Below are positions 32,262 to 43,233 of a stretch of 64,000 bases of DNA, piece after piece. Position numbers and translations under genes: made by a program. This DNA is from Asparagopsis taxiformis (lineage: Eukaryota > Rhodophyta > Florideophyceae > Bonnemaisoniales > Bonnemaisoniaceae), in NCBI GenBank assembly GCA_030407315.1, contig JALQPE010002192.1, positions 1 to 64,000 on the forward strand. Direction: 5' to 3'. The notes beneath the pieces were generated by a model, which saw nothing but the letters and a program-made list of their open reading frames with translations, was not told where the DNA came from and searched no databases. Each line of letters opens with the position of its first letter. The first letter of the stretch is position 1.

Positions 32262-32598
32262 ATGAGAGATGATTTATCTTTGACTAGGTTTGCAAAGTTC
32301 GAAGAACGGTTCGCATCCCTCGAACAGTACATGCGCGATTCCCTTTCGTCTATTCAATTGGAGCTGGCGTGTATTCGATACATGGCCTCCGCTGCTGCCG
32401 GAACAAACACTGTCCCTTCAGTTGTTCTGGATGAGAGATCAAGAAAAGCAGGTCAAATTGCCACGCTGGTGTCTTCTCTGTTCAACAACAGGCAGGTGAC
32501 ATCTCGATTCGTCGCTTTCAGAACTGTTGCAGAGCTTGTTAAAACCTTTGTTGACGCCAATTTGCTCAAGAATTGTAATTCGAGGTCTGCAACATCAC
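32262..32598 (+). CDS. ORF-A of TE-b, 5' part, split by TE-n
   Basis: MRDDLSLTRFAKFEERFASL start and SAAAGTNTVPSVVLDERSRK match TE-a. The frame is open to 32598, where TE-n begins with CACTAGG. The 3' part resumes at 43234. Dropping TE-n and one copy of the AC duplicate joins the frame exactly and restores a 556-residue protein whose junction (SPQVDSCTT) fits TE-a (TPQEKSCTT). This shows that TE-n entered after TE-b was complete. Apparent codons after 32598 read into the transposon end. Confidence 0.88.
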
Positions 32599-32960
32599 CA
32601 CTAGGAGGGCATGAAGGTTCCAGAACAGTAAAAATAGTGTTTCAGAACAGTATTTCTAGTGTTCTTCAGAAGAAACAGTACCAACATCGTCTCAGGACAG
32701 TGTGCAGTGCGCCATGAACAGTGAATGTACTATTCTTCCTCGAAATACACAGATTTGAGAGCGGTGTATATTGTTCTGGAGATTCGAATGTACTGCTCTA
32801 CGAAAGAACAGTAAATAGTGTCCTGAAAAACGGTGAAAACAGTATTCATTGAACACAGAACGGTAAATGTGGTAACCGAGATGGTGAACTGCTCTCATAC
32901 GGAACATTGTAAACTGTTCCAAAGATTTAAATCAGTGTTGTTTCGGGTCAATGTTACTAC
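32599..32960. repeat. Left end and subterminal repeats of TE-n
   Basis: After the terminal repeat, about a dozen copies of AGAACAGTA, AACAGTGT or their complement lie within about 320 bases, in both orientations. This is the organisation of TnpA-binding subterminal regions of CACTA elements. Confidence 0.82.
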
Positions 32961-33670
32961 GAATTGATCTGTTTAAACCGAACTCGGTCTAAAGCACGAA
33001 CTGAAATTTCCGGATAAAGTTCTGGTCACTGGCGTGGCAACCAGAGGAGAGTAGTCGAAGAGATAGTAGATTCGATTGTAGAGGCAAAGAAGAGGGCGGA
33101 CAGCGAAGGAGGAACTGGGCTTAGCGGTGCGAAGGTGTAAGATATGGGGTAGAAGACAGTAGAGGAGGTAAAGCAGTGCTGAAGATTTGAGTATCACATG
33201 GCCAAGAACAAACATGACCCCTTTTAATCGATCTCAGTTTCCTTTATTACCGGGACACAGCGGCATGGTGGGATACTCATTGTAGATGTGGCGCTTCGCC
33301 AGTGAGAGTGTACCAAAGTTAGATGCGATGATGCAGAAGAGCTAAATCTGGAAACGGTGCGCTGAAATGCCAACTGTGAAAAACGCCGAATGGTTGTCCG
33401 ACTGGGCAGTTGATAAGTATCATTCATGGGCGTGAGGTGCTTCTGTTGGAACAGATCACAGGCAGCGCTTGCTGTCGTTGTAATATTGCGCACAGGATTG
33501 GTACTACCACCTGCAGTACAAATCGCAGCGTCGATTGATCTCTCGTACATGCCATTCCTCGCTCCACATGTCCTAGGACAGAACCATGCTATTGCATAAG
33601 AAATGGAGAATAAGAGGAACTAATCCGTCTCTCCATTCCCCACCTACCCTCCTCCCTCGTCTGTCCCAAC
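32961..33670. other. Spacer inside TE-n, no gene seen
   Basis: About 700 bases with no convincing open frame on either strand. It may hold the promoter of the rightward gene that starts at 33671. Confidence 0.4.
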
Positions 33671-35152
33671 ATGGCAGCCGCAGTTGTCTCGTCCTGCACC
33701 CGCGCCCAAGCTCGCCCCACCCGAACCGCCCATGACTTACATTCGAATTCAGCTTCGTCTGCAAGCTCTATCCGGTCCTCAACTGCGCCCCGCACCCACG
33801 ACCTACTCGGCAGCCTGGGAGCGCCCCTTCGCACCGACCAGCGCCCCGATGATACTTTGCAATCGCCTGGGTTTCTCTCCGATTTTGTAAGCAGCGCCTA
33901 CGTTCTCATGTGCGACCTTGTGTGGTTCGCAGATGATGACTTGATGGACGAAGAGCTTGCTATAATTAACGACATTTGGACCACATATTCAGAGAGGCAC
34001 AATTGCTTGGCTGGAGTGTTTCCGGTACTGCTTTCCGCCACCTCTGGTGAGAACCACGAAATCATAGAGCTACTAAACAGCACATGCAGCCTGATGTTTC
34101 TGGAAGCATGCGTGAGGGTCAGCTTAATTTGTGGATCAGATGAGGTGAATGCTGTGGAGACGGCATTGGAATTCTCGAAAGCCATCGACAAGTTGCGATG
34201 CATACGCGAAGTTTCCGAAAACGAAACAAATCGTGTCTACACGGCAGATGATTTGATGATTTTGCCAGGCATCACAAATACGGATTACTTCTTAATGCGT
34301 CTACATGAAACGTTGAACGCAGTCAGCTACGATTATATGACGATGAATTCAACCATGCACCCCACCGCAACAATGACACTATCCGAATAAGCGGTTTCTA
34401 TAGACCAAGAGCTGGAGGGATTGATATTCGCAGCACGAATTACTAGCAGGCCGGAGACGTCTCGCTACGAAATGAAGACTGGCAAGACGGTGGTAGGCAA
34501 GTAATACGTGACGTATACGGCGGTGATGGGTGGCAGTGAATTGCGCTGCACGATAAAAAGTCAATTCTCAAGCGGAGAGCGCAGAAGCTACCGCATACTG
34601 GAAACGAGGTCAGCGGCTAGTGTTCCTTTGCATGAAAGCGCCGAACAAGATGAAGATTGTAAAGAAGTAATCAATTCATTTCTGTCGGGCGAGTGTGGAC
34701 AAGAGGCGGCGAGATGGGCTCTTGACCGAATTGTTGAGGGACAGATTAAGGTGAGCGAGAACTCATCTTGCAGTATCAAGCATTGCGTTGAAACATATGC
34801 AGACGGTCCGGGAGTTTTGCGCATTGATCGTTGCATCTCTGCTTTGACAATACAGGAGCGTCTAGTGCTGTATCACAGCGGGAAAAACGTTGGATGTCTA
34901 GTGCTTCACGAGGACCTTGAAGCCCAGATAGTGGAAATGCGAAACGGGCGATACTTGATCACGCAGAAGGAGACGGGAGTAGAGTTGGACTCGTCCGGTT
35001 GGAAGCAGTGTGCGCTGAAGTACGTAATGCAGCTGGCAAAGCCGCATGAAGTTATAGAAAAATTTGATGAAATTGTTCACATGCTGAACAGTATATTATT
35101 GGCTGTATCCCGATGCGATAGAAATGTCAAACTCTCAACCCAGAACGAATGA
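33671..35152 (+). pseudogene. Cargo gene 1 of TE-n: unknown protein, frame kept but two in-frame TAA codons
   Basis: A single frame of 494 codons from ATG 33671 (MAAAVVSSCTRAQARPTR) to 35152 is interrupted only by TAA at 34388..34390 and TAA at 34502..34504. All three segments are in the same frame and look coding: an acidic helical part (CDLVWFADDDLMDEELAIIN) and a mixed C-terminal part (GVLRIDRCISALTIQERLVL). The N-terminus is Ser/Thr-rich and low complexity. I recognise no domain and there is no paralog in the window. It converges on the NB-ARC remnant. It is likely a captured or cargo gene disabled by nonsense mutation. Readthrough is an alternative. Confidence 0.6.
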
Positions 35153-35262
35153 AAACCATTTGAGCACACGTCCTGTGTGACCAACGTAAATGCGAAAGGA
35201 ATCAGAGATTTATCGAATGAGGCATTGAATCAAGCGGTGCAGATGCGCATCACAAACTAGAA

Positions 35263-36474
35263 CTATGTTTGCTTTTGTACAATGCAAAATGAGTGAAACA
35301 TGTCTTGCACTGTGAGGTGATCAGCGAGCTTTTCTGGCGCTTTCGTCGACTCCCATCCATCCTCGACAAATTTTATGCTCGTCTCCAAGATAGATGTCAT
35401 GCCTAGATGTTTTTCTACACCCTCTGCCCCTGCAGGAGACCGGGTCCTCGATGCCAGTCCCCCCCAATACCGACCGATCGCACTCTGATCACATTGATCT
35501 ACGCTAGGGTACATAAGCTGCCTGACGGTAGATCCAGCCATTCTCAATGGGAGCGGAAGTCCTTGGCATATTTCCAGAACGTGGTCCAGGGCGTCTCGGT
35601 TCTAATCGGAGAGTAAAGAAACATCTGACATCTCCAAGGCTGCGTAGTGACAAAATATTCGAAGGCTTCTTTCAGCGTCAGAGTTTCCAGGGTCGATCTC
35701 TGCACAAAGGTTGTGACTAAATACATCGGAAACAACTCTGCTGCTTGTGGATGTCAGAATCTTCAATGATGTACAGTTGTTCCCTTGCACGGCTTGACAC
35801 GTAGCACAGGCCAATCTGTACTCATCTGCATTGACATCGCTAACGTCATCGAATAGAAGCAGGAAGTGCTTCATGGACAAAGGATGGTTGATCATCATGC
35901 AGTGCGTATCTTCTGAAGCAGCGAGCTACTTGAAATCTGCTACAAAATCTGGACATGCGGATTTGACAAGCAACTCGAGTTGGCGGATGAAGGAGGAGAG
36001 TGTTATGTCATGACCAAGTCTGAAAAACCACAAGCCATCGCGGTATTTGTCGCTGATCTCCTCGTCATTACCGAGAGCACAGAGGATAGTAGTCTTCCCT
36101 GCGCCACCAATACCAACAAGCACGACGGAATTAACGCCTGGGTCTTCAGACAGAAGGGCGTACTTCACAGCGCTTTCTGGAGTCGTGGAGGATGGCGATA
36201 AATCCAGTACCGGGGGCAGAATGATTGGAACGTAGAAAGGTCTCCTGAGGAATTGCGGCTGGGGGATGAGACGTGCAGATGGATCTGATGAATTTGGAGC
36301 GGGGGAACATGGAGACGTGGAGGATGTCAGAGTTGCAGACGAGATGGCTGATGCGCTGGAATGGGCGGCGGATGCGATGGTTCGGTGAGACGTCGGTTGA
36401 TTTGCGCGGTTAAAACGAAAAGTTGGGTTAGGTGAGCTTAGATTGGAGCGGTTTGATGGCGGAGCAAAGCGCAA
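35263..36474 (-). pseudogene. Cargo gene 2 of TE-n: NB-ARC (STAND) NTPase, two in-frame TAG codons
   Basis: From ATG 36474: a Ser-rich N-terminus, then VVLVGIGGAGKTTIL (Walker A, residues 121-129). After TAG at 35926..35928, in the same frame, come KHFLLLFDDVSD (Walker B) and LKILTSTSSRVVSD (sensor-like). After a second in-frame TAG at 35602..35604 comes ICQGLPLPLRMAGSTV, the GLPL motif. The frame then closes at TAG 35263. NB-ARC ATPases are switch modules of immune or apoptotic sensors and normally continue into winged-helix and repeat domains. Those are absent here, so the gene is also short. Motif order and spacing are normal, which makes the identification firm. The two nonsense codons make it a probable pseudogene. 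Confidence 0.85.
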
Positions 36475-37139
36475 TTGCCCATTATGGACGAGAGAATGTT
36501 GTTTCCTGTGGAGAAGACCGGGAGACTAACAGGACGGTAAGACCAAAAGCTGTGGATGTCGCATGAGCGGGTTGCCATCGACAAGACGGCGTGTGACGAC
36601 CTATTCAGGCTGATTTTGGGCGTCTTGTATGTCTGAAAATTGTAAGCTAATACAAGACAGCCTGTCATACGCACTGTCGTCGAGACCAGGATATGATCAG
36701 ATACATAGTAAACTTGGACGGAAGCCGACCAGAGTTCTAAAGCAACATGGGACTTCCACTCACGCCATTCAACGAGGCATAATTCTATATCCGGGAATGG
36801 CAGGAACCAATCAGAGGAACTCGTCCAATCACTCGCTTCCGATATTTTCGATTTCCTTTTCGTCTCTATCACATGTTGTCCACCTAGATTACACTGTTTT
36901 CCCGGCCACAAATTAGTAGTCGCCGTACTTGCGAGAAATATGATGACAAGTACAGCTCTCAAAGTGGGCAAGGCACCTATGGGTTTATGCTTCAGCGTCT
37001 TTGCGTCTAGTAATGTATCTCTGGCGCAGTGCGGCTGTAGTGTACGCGATTCAAATGGAGATCCCAAATTGGGGTGTACTGAAGGTCGTGCAGGCGATGA
37101 ACACACGTGTAGCCAGGACACATTATGCTACACGTGTTA
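36475..37139. other. Region upstream of the NB-ARC remnant
   Basis: An open frame runs on the reverse strand (36438..37121) but overlaps the NB-ARC start in another frame and shows no domain. It might be shifted 5' exon sequence. Left unassigned. Confidence 0.3.
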
Positions 37140-37640
37140 TGGTCAGCGTTTGCACGAGTGTATTTGTGCAGATGGCTTGTGGGTGGTCGTGAACCGGTGA
37201 CGAAGTCGACACGTGCGTAGCTGCGCAAATAGCTCGTCGGTGGTCGTGAAACCGGTGACAAGGTCGACAGCTGTCCCTCTCTGAAGCCGGGTTGAGCCAG
37301 AATTCACTAGACGCGTTCCCACCTTTGCTAGTTGCCGGGTCGAGATGGATAAGATTCCAGGGTTACCTTTCGTCCTCGGTCGTGCGAGTAGTGACAACAT
37401 CGACACGTGTGTAGCTGTGCAAATGGCTTGTCGGTGGTAGTGAAACCGGTGACGAGGTTCACACGTGTGTGGGCGTGCAGCTGGCTCCAGGGTAGTTGTG
37501 AAGCCGGTGACGAGGTGCACACGTGTGTAGCTGTGAGAATGGCTTGTCGGTGGTCGTGAAACTGGTGACGATGTCGAAATGTGTGTAGTTCGTGCGCAGT
37601 CGTGAAGCCGGTGAGCGCCATGTGTTGGTTGCAGTACATG
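37084..37640. repeat. Minisatellite of about 58-60 bases in TE-n
   Basis: Units such as GTCGGTGGTCGTGAAACCGG followed by TGACGAGGT..ACACGTGT recur at about 37190, 37246, 37439, 37499, 37557 and 37604. The stretch at 37084..37150 also contains one copy of the 125-base unit found at 38797..39420, so the arrays are related. Confidence 0.75.
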
Positions 37641-38207
37641 GGCGCATTAGTGGCTGTATCAGTTGGTGGTATCTGAGTCAGGGAGAATGCAGGATGGAAT
37701 TCTGATGCTGGACAGGTAGAACACACAGATCTCACAATTATTTCAAGCTCCTGAATTGTGCTGTCGGGGCTGACGGATATGAGACCTGTGCTAAGTGTGT
37801 CAATACCAAGATCAGAGTCCGGATTTCTCCCCTAGGTAATGGCTGTTCCCGGTGCTATGCTATTTTACGTCTCAAATAACCAAATATGCGATGCAGAACT
37901 GCATCGGAATCATGGACACGAGCAGTTCCACTGTAAAAACCATGGTAGAAGACACATGTTCGCTCCATGTGTTGAAGACTGACATGGAAGTGAGAAACTT
38001 TTCCAACCAGTGTGGACTACACGGGACTGCAAGAACCTTCGTCCAGAACTGAGGAAGTAATGCTGTATTCATATACGCTGTGTGTCATAAGTGATTGGCA
38101 TCTTGAAAGGCATTCACAGAGTCTACAAAGTAGATGAGTACAGCGCGCTAGAAAAGGATCCCGCAGAGCAGAGGGAGTTTCTTCCATGAGCAAATGCCAA
38201 GACAAGC
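37641..38207. other. Spacer inside TE-n, no gene seen
   Basis: No conserved frame or recognisable repeat. Short open frames only. Confidence 0.4.
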
Positions 38208-38570
38208 CATGTCACTGGTTGTGCAACCTGTGCTGGGTGCAACCCTAAATGACAATTTGCTCCGAAATTTCGGCTCGTACCAAGCATAGCTTCTCCTGGT
38301 GGGTCCAAAAGCCATGACGAACCATGTCACTGGTTGTGCGACCAGTGATGAGTGTAACCGTAAATGAAATTTGGTCTGAAATTGGTGTTGCAAGGGTGGG
38401 AGGTACTCCTTTTGGTTCCGAAAGCCATGACGATCCATGTCACTGGTTGTGCGACTAGTGCTGTGTGTAACCCTAAATGAAAATTTGCTGCGAAATTTTG
38501 GCTGGTAGCATGGCCTCTCCTGTTTGATCCAATAGCCATTGTAAGCCATGTTACTGGTTTTGCAACACAC
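38208..38570. repeat. Tandem array with a unit of about 113 bases
   Basis: CCATGTCACTGGTTGTGCRA recurs at 38208, 38322, 38435 and 38546, followed by CTAAATGA.AATTTG and GAAATTTTGGCT-like blocks. The units are about 80 percent alike. Confidence 0.82.
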
Positions 38571-38796
38571 CCGACAGATACCGAGTTGGCCGCGACACGG
38601 TGCATGGCAAACAATATCAATAATTTCAATTTCACCAAACATCATCTGTGTTTGCATTGCTGCCATCGCCCGCGCAGCTGAGCTGAGCCATGCCGTGCCG
38701 ACTGGTTGGTGAACCGAAACAATTGATACGGTACAGAGCAGCGCCAAGTCGAGCCCAATCCGTTGATTTCGATCCAACTTTCCCCATTGTGAACCA
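38571..38796. other. Short spacer between arrays
   Basis: No gene or repeat recognised. Confidence 0.4.
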
Positions 38797-39420
38797 GAGG
38801 TCGTGCGGCCGATGACTACACGTGTAGCAAGGACACATTATGATACACGTGTTATGGTCAGCGGTAGTGAAACCAGTGACATGGATGGTCTCACTGAGGA
38901 ACCAAAATGTGGGTGTGCGCCAGAGGTCGTGCAGCCGATGACCACACGTGTAGCCTGGATACATTATGATACACGTGTTATGGTCAGCGGTAGTGAAACC
39001 AGTGACATGGATGGTCTCACTGAACACCAGAAATGGGGCGGTGTGTACCGGAGGTCGTGCGGCCGATGACTACACGTGTAGCAAGGACATATTATGATAC
39101 ACGTGTTATGGTCAGCGGTTGTGAAACCAGTGACACGATTGGCTCACTGAGGAACCAAAATGTGGGTGTGCGCCAGAGGTCGTGCGGCCGATGACCACAC
39201 GTGTAGCAAGGACACATCATGGTACACGTGTTATGGTCAGCGGTAGTGAAACCAGTGACACGAATGGCTCACTGATCAGCTGGAGGAGGGGGTGTACCGA
39301 AGGTCGTGTGGTCGATGACCACAAGTCTAGCCTGGATACATTACACTACACGTGTTCTGGTCAGCGGTAGTGAAACCAGTGACACAAACGCACTCATTGA
39401 CTGTACAATGTGGTCTGGAA
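38797..39420. repeat. Tandem array with a unit of about 125 bases, five units
   Basis: GAGGTCGTGCGGCCGATGAC or close variants start at 38797, 38923, 39051, 39176 and about 39300. Each is followed by ACACGTGTAGC, GATACACGTGTTATGGTCAG and GTGAAACCAGTGAC. The two ACACGTGT boxes form an inverted pair in each unit. Confidence 0.88.
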
Positions 39421-39798
39421 CACTTATGAGGGGTAGCGAAATCAGTGACGAGTATGTTCACAACGTTATTGAAACGTGAGTCCTAGAAGCAGTGATATCG
39501 TTGACCCCCACCAATGCTAATGGAAATGTTGACTGTTTTGTTTTCGTCCGTGGCAGAGAAGCAAGTGAAACGCACATGCACGATACTGTCATCGTTGTAT
39601 CAACGACGGTCCTGACTCTGCGGATAGGTAACATATCTCAATTGCACCGTAACCTCCGGTGTGCTTAATGGGCCATTTTTTATCTCTAGATAGGTGATAA
39701 ATAAAAGTACACCGGGGATCTCAAATCTCGCTTAGTTCTATTTCCGAGGTCAACGGATTCGTACTCTGCTCTTCGCAATTCATTGTACCACTGGTCGT
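39421..39798. other. Spacer inside TE-n, no gene seen
   Basis: No conserved frame. Contains one more decayed GAAATCAGTGACG block and the inverted pair CACCTATC.AGAG / CTCT.GATAGGTG-like around 39680..39700. Confidence 0.35.
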
Positions 39799-40236
39799 GT
39801 GGTATCGTGGTATTCATCTCATTCGTTGGCAACCAGCCTGGAAATGGTTCGGCGCAGACTTATACGTTCTGGACCGCATTGCAGGCTGCGGAAAAATCGA
39901 TTCAGATCTTGGACAACTCCTGGAAACGCAACTGCAATAGCATGTGTTCCACCTACGAGGGAAAGTCTTCCCAGCCGGGCTAGCTTTACAGACAGTGTTC
40001 TGGATAAAGATGCTGATGCTGTAATCGACAGGATACTCAGCAACCCCGATGAGGAAGACGAGTCTGATACCGAAAACGGCGAGGAATACTCTTTCCACTT
40101 TACATGGCAATCTTTGATAGCTGTTATGTCCGTGACTGGATCAGTGCGTTTTTCAGTCGATCAGAACACATTTTTTGTTACCTGTGTGAACTGCCTCACT
40201 TCTTCCGTGATTCGAGTTGCAGCTATACATGCATGA
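39799..40236 (+). pseudogene. Possible gene fragment in TE-n
   Basis: A 145-codon frame beginning at GTG. The middle, ADAVIDRILSNPDEEDESDT, has an acidic, coding-like composition, but no ATG, domain or paralog supports it. It could be an internal piece of a captured gene. Low confidence. Confidence 0.25.
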
Positions 40237-40404
40237 TCCACAGAACACAAATGTTCTGCAAACACTACCCTCCACCAGGTCAGCCACTCATCAGCACTCC
40301 TGGATGGCGGTTCACATTACGTCGTAGATAGATCCCTGGGTTACCCTCCTAGAACGGCATAAACTGTACTGATCCACAACCCGAAATATACAATTCGTTT
40401 CGGC
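40237..40404. other. Spacer inside TE-n
   Basis: Nothing recognised. Confidence 0.3.
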
Positions 40405-40495
40405 AGTCACCGGTTTCAAAACCTGTTTCTGCTTCAGTGTCACCGGTTTCAAAACCTGTTTCTGCTTATGTGTGTTCGTCACTGGTTTCGAAACA
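40405..40495. repeat. Short direct repeats CACCGGTTTC..AACCTGTTTCTGCTT
   Basis: Two nearly exact copies of about 42 bases and a third half copy (TCACTGGTTTCGAAAC). They share the CACTGGTTT/AAACCAGTG core with the larger arrays at 37084..39420. Confidence 0.75.
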
Positions 40496-41899
40496 ACTGC
40501 CATTGTTCTATTACGATAAATTGGTTACATTAGGCAGCCCTTGCATATTTTTCCGCTCTTCTATTCTCGCGTGAAAGGTGCAGCTTTCTTTCTTTCTTGC
40601 ATTTCATGAAATGCAAGTGCACTTGAGAAGGAAATCCTCCGACGTCTGAGGCTTTCCTTCTCCAGTTAAACTACATTTGCGCTAAACCGCTGCCCTCAGC
40701 TGTCAGTGGTTGTGCAACCCATGGTCTCTTCAACAACTGCAGCCCTCCATCTCATGTTTCACTACTGTGCATACCCATCAATATGCAGACAAACACACAT
40801 GCTTGTCAGAGGTTCTCCAGCCGATGACATCCTCCGTCATGGGTTTTCACAAAGTACCTATTACGGGCAACATCACACACATCCCAAGGCGTATCTCTAG
40901 CCGTCATCACAAACTTCTATATCACTTGGCATTAATGTTCCCAGACTGTGCCAGGTCATTCCTTCAACAGGGCGTGAGAGTGGTTATTTCCTCCTTTCTA
41001 CGATGATTCTATTTTTAATATTCAACCATGATTGTATTGCCAGGCCAGTCTACTCAAATAAATTGACAGATGATTGAGTTCCACTGTTCACAGCTGTGAC
41101 TTGGCAAGCGATACAAACCGTTGGCAGGTAGTACGTCCCAATTCACATTGTGTCTTCCGGGCCAATGACCAACAAGTTTGCCAAATCACTCAGCCCGCGA
41201 ACCTAGGTTTTTCTCTACTCCTGACACCTGCCGCAAGTTCCCAATTCTGCCCCTAGACGATCCTCCACTCCTTCTTGCCTCATATAAATTGAGAGAGAAC
41301 TCAATAACCTCTCTCCAGGAAAATTTCGCTCATGCAATTTCCTCACACTATCGTTCCGAACACCTTCTACCTGTTGCACGCTTCTTGGCAGGTTCATTTT
41401 CCTCATCAATCAACTACTTCACATATCATCTTCATCATTGCATGGTTTTGCCGACTCACATTTATCCCAACTCCGAATGGCCTCCTTGGACAATGGATTG
41501 AATCGATCCAATGGAGACAGCACTACTTTCAAACTATTTTGCTCCCTTCAAGTAACAATATTTCGTTGGTACTCGACTACTTGTTCATGGCATGGGATTG
41601 TGCCGGTCCGTGGATTTGTACTCACCATTCCCAGACGCTCAAAAACCCGCCAGTGGTTGTGCAACCTGTGTTTCCTGATATCACTCTCCACTATCATTAC
41701 CCAGGCTGACCAATTGTTTTTCTTCACTTGTACATTTCTTCATTCTCTTCACAGTCTGTACATCAACCACACTCCATCCATCTCAAATTCAAATACCAAG
41801 AGCCGGATACTGTTTTGGTGATGCATCTATTACTCTTCATTATCGTTAATATAGCTATGGTGATCTTTCCTTCCCAATAAATATTGCTTCAGAGCGTCT
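40496..41899. other. Long spacer inside TE-n, no gene seen
   Basis: About 1.4 kb. It contains isolated GTGGTTGTGCAACC motifs (about 40706 and 41655) and AT-rich stretches. The longest open frames are unconserved. Confidence 0.4.
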
Positions 41900-43231
41900 G
41901 TTGCCTATACAACTACACTTCTTTACCATATCTGTCTTCAAAACATCCCGAAATCTAGTGTTCCCAGAGCACATTGTGGCATTTCTGGTTTGAAAATTAG
42001 GTTTCAATTTACACCGTTATGGTATTTCTGGTTCCGTAATTTAGAGCTCTTAGAACGGTGCACAGCATCCATGTCTTTTAGTGATAGTGGTCCCAGAGCA
42101 ATTTATGACGTTCCTGTTCTCAAATAGCATTGTTCCTAGAACGATATATACTGTTCATGACTTCAACTTGCATTAATCACAGAACGCTCTCTACTGTTCA
42201 CCATTTCGATGTTCACTGTTCTCAGAACTTCTCAGGCTCTTCTAGGTACGGTCCGTGATGTTCCAGGTTCAGACTTTCTTACTTCGCAGAACAGTCTACA
42301 CCGCTCTCGGCTCCTCAAAACAGCGTTCTGGGAATTGTCCGCGGGTTTCCTGAATACACTTCTTAGTATTCCTCTGCCGGTATGTGCTGTTCCTGGCTAT
42401 ATACTTCTTCATCTCCGGGAACAGTCTCTACTGAACCTCTCTACACTTATCACTGTTCATGGAACATCACTCATCGTCTCTATGTTGCTCCTTTGGTATT
42501 CGAAGAACAGTCTGTGATGATCCATGCCGTCTTTTCTGCTCTTCCGAGGACAGTATATGGTGTCCTTGTTAGTTGGATTCATTGTTCCCAGGCCTTTCAA
42601 CAGTGTTCCTGGTTTCTATGCATACTGGCTCCGGATCAATCTTCGGTGATCCCAGTTTCCATCTATACCACTTCAGGGACTGTCTTTGCTGTTTTGTTGC
42701 GTTCCATGTCTGCATTCGTATAACAATCGTTGTCGTTCCTGTTTCCAAGTTCACTGTTCCACGAACGCTATGTTCCGTTTTGCTCCTCTCAATACATTGC
42801 TCCACAGAACGGTTGTTATTGTTCGCAGTTTCGATATTACGTCAGACTACACCGTTCATGTGGTGTCGTTTGTATAGTTCCTGGAGTATTCGAAGCTGTT
42901 CCGGGTACTCAACCACACTGTTCCCAGAACAATGATTACTGTCCCAGTATGTAAACATAGTGTTCTTAGAACAGTAGGATTACTGTTCCAGGATGTAAAC
43001 ATAGTGTTCTTAGAACAGTATGATTGGTTACTGGCTGTCCAATACAGCACTCTCAGGAACGGTCTTCATCGTTTCTCATGTTTGAAATATCGTTCTGGAC
43101 ATTGTCCGTACTGTTCTCAGTTTTAAATATACTGTTCTCTGAACAGTGCTCTTCTTGTTCCATGAACAGTGTTTGGTGACACAATAAAACACTGTTTCAC
43201 TGTTCTCAGCGCATTTCGTGCCTTCCTAGTG
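41900..43231. repeat. Right end and subterminal repeats of TE-n
   Basis: About two dozen copies of ACTGTTC / GAACAGT or one-mismatch forms, many as pairs (TGTTCTTAGAACAGT at about 42961 and 43011), occur over the last kilobase and end in the terminal repeat CTTCCTAGTG. The region is about three times longer than the left one. Confidence 0.85.
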
Positions 43232-43233
43232 AC

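Larger units (their letters stand above)
32599..43231. mobile_element. TE-n: 10.6-kb CACTA-type element nested in ORF-A, with cargo genes
   Basis: Left end CACTAGGAGGGCATGAAGGT at 32599. The right end read inward is CACTAGGAAGGCACGAAATG at 43231, giving terminal repeats of about 17 bases with two mismatches. AC at 32597..32598 and at 43232..43233 is the target duplication, proven by the exact joining of the ORF-A frame. Both ends are followed by dense subterminal repeats of the GAACAGT/ACTGTTC type, as in En/Spm. No transposase was recognised, so it is probably non-autonomous. Inside are two decayed genes and three minisatellites. Confidence 0.9.

Noticed and set aside
33671..36474. Reassigned stop codons (TAA/TAG read as glutamine)
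   Set aside because: ORF-A, ORF-B, ORF-D and ORF-E copies end at conserved TAG, TAA or TGA positions, so the standard code fits. Nonsense mutation is simpler.
36438..37121. A 227-codon reverse-strand frame upstream of the NB-ARC remnant
   Set aside because: No domain, no paralog, and it overlaps the NB-ARC start in another frame. It may be part of a 5' extension but cannot be supported.
38208..39420. CRISPR-like array
   Set aside because: The units are contiguous tandem repeats of 113-125 bases without unique spacers of constant length, and the context is eukaryotic.
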